Assembly: GCA_910588565.1 (NCBI GenBank)
Contig: CAJUPF010000085.1
Coordinates: forward strand, 1-11,749
Length of the DNA stretch: 11,749 nucleotides
From: an uncultured Lachnospiraceae bacterium
GTDB lineage: Bacteria > Bacillota > Clostridia > Lachnospirales > Lachnospiraceae
Direction of reading: 5' to 3'
Shown here one piece after another: positions 7,552 to 11,749 of this stretch (positions are counted from its first letter, which is position 1; each line of letters opens with the position of its first letter). Below the pieces are notes generated by a model that did not search any database, had not been told where the DNA came from, and saw only the letters and a list, made by a program, of their open reading frames with translations. Made by a program: the position numbers and the translations under genes.

Positions 7552-8313
7552 ATGACAAAGATTATTTTACATGGCTGTAACGGCAGGATGGGGCAGATGA
7601 TTGCAGATATCTGCAAAGAAGATCCGGAAGCTGAAATTGTTGCAGGAATTGATATCGCAGATCCGGGCAACACGGCGTTTCCCGTATTTACAGATATTAC
7701 AGAATGTAGGACAGCGGCAGATGCAGTGATTGACTTTTCCACAGCAAAAGCGGCAGACGGAGTACTTGCATACTGTGTGGAACGGGAGCTGCCGCTGGTG
7801 CTCTGCACCACAGGATTAAGCGAAGCCCAGATGGAGCAGACAAAAGAAGCCAGCGCCAAAATCCCGATTCTGAAATCCGCCAATATGTCGCTTGGAATCA
7901 ACACCTTATTTGAGCTGCTGCAAAAAGCGGCCAAAGTACTGGCCCCGGCAGGTTTTGATATGGAAATTGTAGAAAAACATCATAACCAGAAATTAGACGC
8001 CCCAAGCGGGACTGCCCTTGCACTGGCGGATGCGCTCAATGAAGCCATGGATCAGGCATATGAGTACAAATTTGACAGAAGCCAGGAGCGGAAAAAGAGG
8101 GAACCGAAAGAAATCGGCATATCCGCAGTCCGCGGCGGTACCATTGTAGGAGAACACGATGTGATATTTGCCGGAACGGATGAAGTGATTGAGATAAAAC
8201 ATACGGCATATTCGCGGGCAGTATTCGGCAAAGGCGCGGTAGAAGCGGCTAAATTTATCAAAGGAAAAGCGGCTGGAATGTATGATATGCGTAAAGTGGT
8301 CGCATCTGCCTGA
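7552..8313 (+). CDS. dapB: 4-hydroxy-tetrahydrodipicolinate reductase
   Basis: Reduces the DapA product to tetrahydrodipicolinate with NAD(P)H. The 253 residues carry the nucleotide-binding loop HGCNGRMG (7-14), VIDFST (59-64), CTTGL (85-89), and the catalytic block EKHHNQKLDAPSGTA (141-155), with His143 and Lys147 corresponding to E. coli His159 and Lys163. The C-terminal part has RGGTIVGEHDV (194-204) and HTAYSRAVFGKGAV (217-230). ATG 7552 is preceded by GGAGG (7542-7546) at 5 bases. An ATG at 7540 overlaps that site and would add four residues; it is less likely. The gene shares dapA's riboswitch control. It ends facing a minus-strand gene, with a long inverted repeat between. Confidence 0.97.
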   Translation: MTKIILHGCNGRMGQMIADICKEDPEAEIVAGIDIADPGNTAFPVFTDITECRTAADAVIDFSTAKAADGVLAYCVERELPLVLCTTGLSEAQMEQTKEASAKIPILKSANMSLGINTLFELLQKAAKVLAPAGFDMEIVEKHHNQKLDAPSGTALALADALNEAMDQAYEYKFDRSQERKKREPKEIGISAVRGGTIVGEHDVIFAGTDEVIEIKHTAYSRAVFGKGAVEAAKFIKGKAAGMYDMRKVVASA

Positions 8314-8333
8314 ATAAGACAGTGTACAAACCG

Positions 8334-8391
8334 CAGGCGTCCAGCCCGATGCAGGCTATTTTAGAATAGATTATGGGTTGGACGCCTGTTT
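8334..8391. terminator. Long inverted repeat between convergent genes, probable bidirectional terminator
   Basis: CAGGCGTCCAGCCC (8334-8347) pairs with GGGTTGGACGCCTG (8375-8388): 14 pairs, one of them G-T, around a 27-base loop. It lies 20 bases past the dapB stop and 40 bases past the end of the minus-strand gene. Only three Ts follow on each strand, so termination efficiency is uncertain. The position between convergent genes supports the call. Confidence 0.65.
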
Positions 8392-8428
8392 GATACGTAC
8401 ATGAAGTAGATGCTTTACTGAAATCTCA

Positions 8429-9364
8429 TCAGGGGCGCAGGGAGTTTTCTTTCGTGTATCCGTTTTTTTGCGCGTCGTTCCAGGCCTGGTGAAATTGCGC
8501 AATAGAAGCAAATCGATTCTCCCGGTCAGGAGAAACGGCTTTTTTTGCAGCCTGATAGCTGGATGCATGCAGCGTCCAATTTGTGAAAGAACAGGGCGTA
8601 AAACAGTTATCTGTATACCGCCGCCTGATATCTTCTTCTGAAAATGTTCCAAAAAAATCAAACAGAAGTGCGCCAAGCGTAAACAGATTGGTCTTTTCAT
8701 CAATCACACTCCCAGCCTGGTATTCTTCCGGCGCTTTCAGCCGCTTCGTTCCATACCAGTCCATCCCCATAGTATTAATGACGGGCGATTTCAGGAACAG
8801 ATCAATATCACAGAGCCAGACCTTATCCGTATCAAAATCATAAATAATACTGCTGTCATAAAAATCCACAGCCACATATCCTTTTTCTGCCGTATGCTCC
8901 AGAAAGGAAAACAGGACATCAGCCGCTTTCAGCCTTTTTTCGATTGGCAAAGCGTTAAATGTTTCTTTTGGGCTTATGAGAGCAGGATTTTTTTCATATC
9001 TGTCAAAATTCCAATGATCAAACAGACATTCCCCATCCACCCAGTCAAACACCGCTGCATAAAAATCCTTGTATGCATAATGTTCTATCATCCGAATCAG
9101 ATTTGGGTGCCGCAATTCATCATATAAAGAAACAGCATGTTTTAAAATGGCAACAGATTCTTCCGGCGAAACTTCCGCATCTATTGTATTTACTCCGGCA
9201 ATTTTACAAAAATACCGCCTGTTTCCCTTTTGCATTCCAAAGCAGATACACCCGGACCCAGTCTCATCAATCACAGAAAATGCAGTTCCATATCTGCTCA
9301 GCCAGGAGAAATCCTGCTCCTCCTTTAAACGGAACGAAACTTGATCTAACTGGAAAATCTTCAT
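8429..9364 (-). CDS. Atypical protein-kinase-fold protein, possibly a pseudokinase
   Basis: The 311 residues follow the order of a Ser/Thr kinase domain but with altered motifs. There is no recognisable Gly-rich loop. Lys54 in YFCKIAG fits the ATP-binding Lys, a helix then carries YDELRHPNL (81-89), and AVFDWVDGE (104-112) fits the hinge. The catalytic loop reads AVDFYDSSI (165-173): Asp167 is kept, but the usual Lys and Asn of HRDLKPxN are Tyr and Ser. The DFG position reads CDIDLF (185-190). APE (211-213) and a late Arg (ENRF, Arg284) remain. No signal peptide, membrane segment or sensor domain is seen, so it is probably cytoplasmic. ATG at 9364 follows AAAGGTGG by 9 bases. It stands alone on the minus strand. 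From memory, similar proteins with VDFYD and CDID motifs occur in other clostridia; this is unchecked. Substrate and activity are unknown. Confidence 0.7.
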   Translation of the reverse strand: MKIFQLDQVSFRLKEEQDFSWLSRYGTAFSVIDETGSGCICFGMQKGNRRYFCKIAGVNTIDAEVSPEESVAILKHAVSLYDELRHPNLIRMIEHYAYKDFYAAVFDWVDGECLFDHWNFDRYEKNPALISPKETFNALPIEKRLKAADVLFSFLEHTAEKGYVAVDFYDSSIIYDFDTDKVWLCDIDLFLKSPVINTMGMDWYGTKRLKAPEEYQAGSVIDEKTNLFTLGALLFDFFGTFSEEDIRRRYTDNCFTPCSFTNWTLHASSYQAAKKAVSPDRENRFASIAQFHQAWNDAQKNGYTKENSLRP

Positions 9365-9418
9365 ATGTATATTCCACCTTTCGCTATTTTAAAACAGTTC
9401 ATTTGTCCTCTGACGAAT

Positions 9419-9427
9419 AGTATATCA
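9419..9427 (-). promoter_or_regulatory. Extended -10 promoter for the kinase-like gene
   Basis: Read on the minus strand, TGATATACT is an extended -10 element (TGn + TATACT), 55 bases before the start codon. No good -35 is present at 17 bases; the AAGCG/CGCTT palindrome occupies that region instead. Confidence 0.5.
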
Positions 9428-9696
9428 TAAAAGCGAACGCTTTGGGCAGGCAAAGTGGGAAATTTCCACATCACATAAAAAGTAAGTGGAATTTAGAAGA
9501 AACAGAAAAATATGGAAAAGAAATCTTGAATAGTGAATATAAATACGTTGATATAAAGAAGTGAGTTTATGGTTTTCTTAAATTCTATTGCGCCGTTCTA
9601 AAAGATAAATTGAAAATTACTCATTATACAATGTATCAAGGCTTTACAGTGAAGCGCAGGAGGAAAATACGGATGTTATATCTTAGATTTGTATAA
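9421..9696 (+). pseudogene. Possible decayed reading frame in the 9365-9756 spacer
   Basis: One frame stays open from 9421 to a TGA at 9562, then again to a TAA at 9694. The first piece ends with protein-like sequence (SKWNLEETEKYGKEI, then EYKYVDIKK). The second reads FYCAVLKDKLKITHYT and on. No start codon opens the first piece. AGGAGG (9658-9663), 9 bases before ATG 9673, would yield only the 7-residue MLYLRFV in this frame. I recognise no family. It may be a gene remnant or chance open sequence in AT-rich DNA. Apart from the promoters and palindromes listed, I see nothing else in this 392-base spacer. Confidence 0.25.
9431..9467. promoter_or_regulatory. Two palindromes upstream of the kinase-like gene (candidate operators)
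   Basis: AAGCG-AA-CGCTT (9431-9442) overlaps the -35 region of the minus-strand promoter. GGAAATTTCC (9458-9467) is a perfect 10-bp palindrome 15 bases further upstream. Both are short; a regulator-binding role is only inferred from position. Confidence 0.35.
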
Positions 9697-9701
9697 TTAC
9701 C

Positions 9702-9740
9702 TTGTATTTTATACATAATTCTGTTATAATAATGTACAAG
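9702..9740 (+). promoter_or_regulatory. Promoter and likely autoregulatory operator of the toxin-antitoxin operon
   Basis: TTGTAT (9702-9707) and TATAAT (9725-9730) are 17 bases apart, with TG at the extended -10 position. TGTAT-TTT-ATACA (9703-9715) covers the -35. TGTACA (9733-9738) lies at the expected transcription start and is the hexamer reported for YefM-YoeB operators in E. coli. CTTGTA (9701-9706) and TACAAG (9735-9740) flank the promoter as an inverted pair. Such sites fit repression by the antitoxin or the complex. Confidence 0.65.
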
Positions 9741-9756
9741 AAAGGAGGCGTATCAT

Positions 9757-10020
9757 ATGCCGCAGATCAGACCGATTACAGACCTTAGAAATACTACCGA
9801 AATTTCCGAGCTTTGCCATGCAAGGCGCGAGCCGCTTTTTATTACAAAGAACGGCTACGGCGATTTAGTGGTTATGAGCATTGAAGCATACGAGGAAATG
9901 ATAGAATCAGCGAGGACAGACGCAGCAATCAGCGAAGCTGAACAGGAATACGCTGCTGACGGCGCTTTACTGAATGCCAGGGAAGCTCTTTCCTCTTTAC
10001 GGAGGAAACACTTTGGATAA
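9757..10020 (+). CDS. Type II antitoxin, Phd/YefM family
   Basis: An 87-residue protein with the family N-terminus: IRPITDLRN (4-12), an ISELCHARREPLFITKNGYGDLVVMS stretch (16-41) forming the DNA-binding/dimer fold, and AYEEMIE (44-50). The acidic, Ala-rich C-terminus (51-87) is the part that normally wraps and neutralises the toxin. AAAGGAGG (9741-9748) precedes ATG by 8 bases. Its stop overlaps the toxin start by 8 bases, indicating translational coupling. It should repress its own promoter, where a TGTACA site is present. The assignment to the family is clear; the exact subfamily name is not. Confidence 0.9.
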   Translation: MPQIRPITDLRNTTEISELCHARREPLFITKNGYGDLVVMSIEAYEEMIESARTDAAISEAEQEYAADGALLNAREALSSLRRKHFG

Positions 10021-10315
10021 ATATGTTGTAAAGCTCTATACACGAGCTTACCGGGATTTGGATAATATTTATACTTATATTGCCGAAACCCTCTTAGAAC
10101 CCGGCACAGCTTTGAACATGATTGATGAACTGGAAGAAGCGATTTTCAGTCTTGAGCAGTTACCGGAACGCGGTGCAATTCGCCGCGTTGGTACTTATAA
10201 AGACAGAAATTACCGCCAGCTATTTGTCAAAAATTATTGCATTATCTATCGTTTGATGGAGAAAAAGAAAGAAGTGCATATCGTTACAATACGGTATACG
10301 CCGAGCAATTTCTAA
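10013..10315 (+). CDS. Type II toxin, RelE/ParE family, with TTG start
   Basis: The 100-residue product (Met)DKYVVKLYTRAYRDLDNIYTYI has the RelE/ParE superfamily fold signature: an N-terminal beta strand plus helical hairpin, DELEEAIFSLEQLPERGA (38-55), then the beta core YRQLFVKNYCIIYR (67-80) and a C-terminal VTIRYTPSNF. RelE members cleave mRNA on the ribosome and ParE members poison gyrase; which applies cannot be told here. The start is TTG at 10013, with GGAGG at 10001-10005, 7 bases upstream and inside the antitoxin gene. The in-frame ATG at 9974 is rejected because it lacks a ribosome binding site and would add 13 residues not expected in the family. A non-AUG toxin start may keep toxin below antitoxin; that is inference. 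Confidence 0.88.
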   Translation: MDKYVVKLYTRAYRDLDNIYTYIAETLLEPGTALNMIDELEEAIFSLEQLPERGAIRRVGTYKDRNYRQLFVKNYCIIYRLMEKKKEVHIVTIRYTPSNF

Positions 10316-10338
10316 AATTGAATTTTCCTCTGTTTCGG

Positions 10339-10367
10339 TTGCATATCCCCCCAATCTATGTTATAGT
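10339..10367 (+). promoter_or_regulatory. Sigma-A promoter P1 of the symporter gene
   Basis: TTGCAT (10339-10344) and TATAGT (10362-10367) are spaced by 17 bases. A second candidate, TTTACC (10371-10376) with TATAAT (10394-10399), also spaced by 17 bases, lies just downstream. Which is used cannot be told. Confidence 0.55.
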
Positions 10368-10370
10368 TAC

Positions 10371-10392
10371 TTTACCACTACAAAGTGGTAAA
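10371..10392. promoter_or_regulatory. 22-bp palindromic operator before the symporter gene
   Basis: TTTACCACT (10371-10379) and AGTGGTAAA (10384-10392) are perfect 9-bp arms around ACAA. An outer TTATAGTT / AACTATAA extends the symmetry, with a 4-base insertion on the left. The element follows the -10 of P1 and fills the spacer of the second promoter, the position of a repressor site. No T-run follows, so it is not a terminator. The regulator is not encoded in the window. Confidence 0.6.
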
Positions 10393-10417
10393 CTATAATA
10401 TACATATGGAGGGTAAC

Positions 10418-11746
10418 ATGAAACTAATTTTACTAATCATCTATTTTGCAGTTCTAATTGGCATTGGCCTTTACTGCCGCAAACATGCCACTGACGTAAA
10501 CGGCTTTGTTCTGGGCGGACGTTCCGTAGGCCCCTGGCTGACCGCGTTCGCTTATGGCACATCCTATTTCTCAGCCGTTGTATTTGTAGGCTATGCCGGA
10601 CAGTTCGGATGGAGATACGGGATTGCGGCTACCTGGGCAGGCATTGGCAACGCCATTATCGGCTCCCTGCTGGCATGGGTGGTATTAGGCCGCAGGACGC
10701 GTATTATGACCCAGCACCTGGATTCTGCGACAATGCCGCAGTTTTTTGGAGAACGTTTCGGCAGCCAGCCGCTTAAAATCGGCGCTTCCGTTATTATATT
10801 TATCTTTTTGATTCCATATACCGCGTCTTTATACAATGGCCTTTCCAGACTGTTCGGAATGGCGTTTAATATTGACTATTCCGTCTGTATTATCCTGATG
10901 GCTGTGCTTACAGCGATTTATGTGATTGCCGGTGGCTATATGGCTACCGCCATCAATGATTTTATACAGGGAATTATTATGCTGGCAGGAATCGTAACCG
11001 TAATCGCTGCCGTTATTAACAGCAAAGGCGGCTTTATGGCGGCCTTAGACGGCCTTTCAAGAGTAACGGATGAGACGGTAGCCACTACGCCAGGTGTATT
11101 TAATTCATTCTTTGGCCCGGACCCGTTAAACCTGTTATTTGTCGTTATTCTGACATCCCTTGGAACCTGGGGACTGCCGCAGATGGTACAGAAATTCTAT
11201 GCGATCAAAGATGAAGAATCGATTAAAAAAGGTACGATTATCTCCACTTTGTTTGCACTGGTCGTATCCGGCGGATGCTATTTCCTGGGGGGATTTGGCA
11301 GATTATTCTCCGATCAGATCGATATTGCTGCCAATGGATTTGACTCTGTAATTCCGACTATGCTTTCCGGGTTATCACCGATACTGATTGCACTGGTTGT
11401 GATACTGGTATTGTCGGCTTCTATGTCGACCTTATCTTCTTTGGTTATGGCGTCCAGTTCGACACTGACCATTGATTTTATCAAAGAATTGTTTGCGAAA
11501 AAAATGAGCGATAAAAAGCAGGTGTTCTGTATGCGTTTGCTGGTGGTCGTATTTATTGCGATTTCTTCCATTCTGGCATTGATTCAGTATAAGAGCTCCG
11601 TAACCTTTATTGCCCAGCTGATGGGCGTATCATGGGGTGCCCTTGCAGGTTCTTTCCTGGCGCCGTTTATGTACTCCCTGTATTCTAAAAAAGTGACAAA
11701 AGCATCCTGCTGCGACGAGGGCCCCACGAGGGGCACCACCTTGTAG
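10418..11746 (+). CDS. Sodium:solute symporter (SSS family), 3'-truncated at a suspect junction
   Basis: A Na+-coupled uptake protein of the inner membrane. The 442 residues begin MKLILLIIYFAVLIGIGLYC (first membrane segment). Next come FVLGGRSVGPW (30-40), TSYFSAVVFVGYAG (48-61), and the family signature region AGGYMATAINDFIQG (171-185). MSTLSS (336-341) corresponds to the PutP Na+-site region. About eleven hydrophobic segments are visible. ATG 10418 follows GGAGGG (10408-10413) closely; an in-frame GTG at 10385 lies inside the operator and is rejected. The substrate cannot be told; proline, sialic acid and other solutes are all carried by this family. The protein should continue to roughly 490-510 residues, but after SKKVTKASC (423-431) the frame enters the G+C-rich tail and stops, so the last eleven residues are probably not genuine. 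Confidence 0.85.
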   Translation: MKLILLIIYFAVLIGIGLYCRKHATDVNGFVLGGRSVGPWLTAFAYGTSYFSAVVFVGYAGQFGWRYGIAATWAGIGNAIIGSLLAWVVLGRRTRIMTQHLDSATMPQFFGERFGSQPLKIGASVIIFIFLIPYTASLYNGLSRLFGMAFNIDYSVCIILMAVLTAIYVIAGGYMATAINDFIQGIIMLAGIVTVIAAVINSKGGFMAALDGLSRVTDETVATTPGVFNSFFGPDPLNLLFVVILTSLGTWGLPQMVQKFYAIKDEESIKKGTIISTLFALVVSGGCYFLGGFGRLFSDQIDIAANGFDSVIPTMLSGLSPILIALVVILVLSASMSTLSSLVMASSSTLTIDFIKELFAKKMSDKKQVFCMRLLVVVFIAISSILALIQYKSSVTFIAQLMGVSWGALAGSFLAPFMYSLYSKKVTKASCCDEGPTRGTTL

Positions 11747-11749
11747 CCC
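11713..11749. other. Compositionally foreign right end, probable chimeric/contig-end sequence
   Basis: 27 of these 37 bases are G or C, unlike the AT-richer codons before. The plus-strand reading ends the symporter abruptly. On the minus strand the tail reads GYKVVPLVGPSS, which has the look of coding sequence from a G+C-rich genome. It contains a GCCCC-ACGA-GGGGC hairpin without a T-run. I infer an assembly join near 11712. Confidence 0.55.

Noticed and set aside
7083..7934. Long minus-strand open frames opposite dapA (7083-7469) and dapB (7518-7934)
   Set aside because: They are antisense to well-recognised enzymes and have no family resemblance; open by codon bias.
8371..8703. 110-codon minus-strand frame overlapping the end of the kinase-like gene
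   Set aside because: It overlaps the better-supported 311-residue gene in another frame, runs into the inverted repeat and shows no recognisable motif.
9631..9696. Small peptide gene MYQGFTVKRRRKIRM...
   Set aside because: ATG 9631 has no ribosome binding site. The internal ATG 9673, with AGGAGG, gives only seven residues. Kept only as part of the possible remnant.
10306..10332. Terminator after the toxin gene
   Set aside because: AAAATT-G-AATTTT is a weak AT-only hairpin without enough stability to support the call.
10385..10417. GTG start for the symporter at 10385
   Set aside because: It lies inside the palindrome and upstream of the good GGAGGG site; MKLILL at 10418 is the normal N-terminus.

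Overview
The window looks like a chromosomal segment of a spore-forming, low-to-mid G+C Firmicute, most likely a gut Lachnospiraceae/Clostridia relative. The reasons are a complete spoIVA with a sigma-E-type promoter, strong AGGAGG ribosome binding sites, a lysine riboswitch in front of dapA, a surface protein built of Listeria-Bacteroides repeats and bacterial Ig-like domains, and a Phd/YefM-RelE toxin-antitoxin pair. The species cannot be named from this alone.

Layout, left to right. (1) 2-1648 is the C-terminal part of a secreted repeat protein that begins outside the window; a strong hairpin terminator follows. (2) 1784-4716 is a likely two-gene carbon operon, malQ (4-alpha-glucanotransferase) then pyk (pyruvate kinase), behind a good sigma-A promoter. 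(3) 4808-6298 is spoIVA, the spore-coat basement-layer ATPase. Its near-consensus sigma-E promoter is interlaced with an inverted repeat that can form only in read-through RNA from pyk. (4) 6313-8313 is a lysine-biosynthesis unit: sigma-A promoter, lysine riboswitch, terminator, dapA, dapB. (5) 8429-9364, on the minus strand, is an atypical kinase-fold protein convergent with dapB; a long inverted repeat lies between them. (6) 9365-9756 is an AT-rich spacer with palindromes and what looks like a decayed reading frame. (7) 9757-10315 is a type II toxin-antitoxin operon with overlapping genes and a TTG toxin start. (8) 10418 to the end is a sodium:solute symporter behind a promoter that carries a 9-bp-arm palindrome.

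The blocks are mostly independent transcription units. malQ and pyk would feed malto-oligosaccharide carbon into the end of glycolysis. dapA and dapB carry out the first two committed steps of the diaminopimelate/lysine branch, and the riboswitch senses the end product. The last ~37 bases are abruptly G+C-rich (27 of 37) and cut the symporter short with a non-homologous tail. I read this as a probable assembly chimera or contig-end artefact rather than biology.

I found no clearly new multi-gene system. The items most worth a second look are the pyk/spoIVA hairpin-promoter arrangement, the degenerate kinase-like protein, the palindromic symporter operator and the suspect right end.
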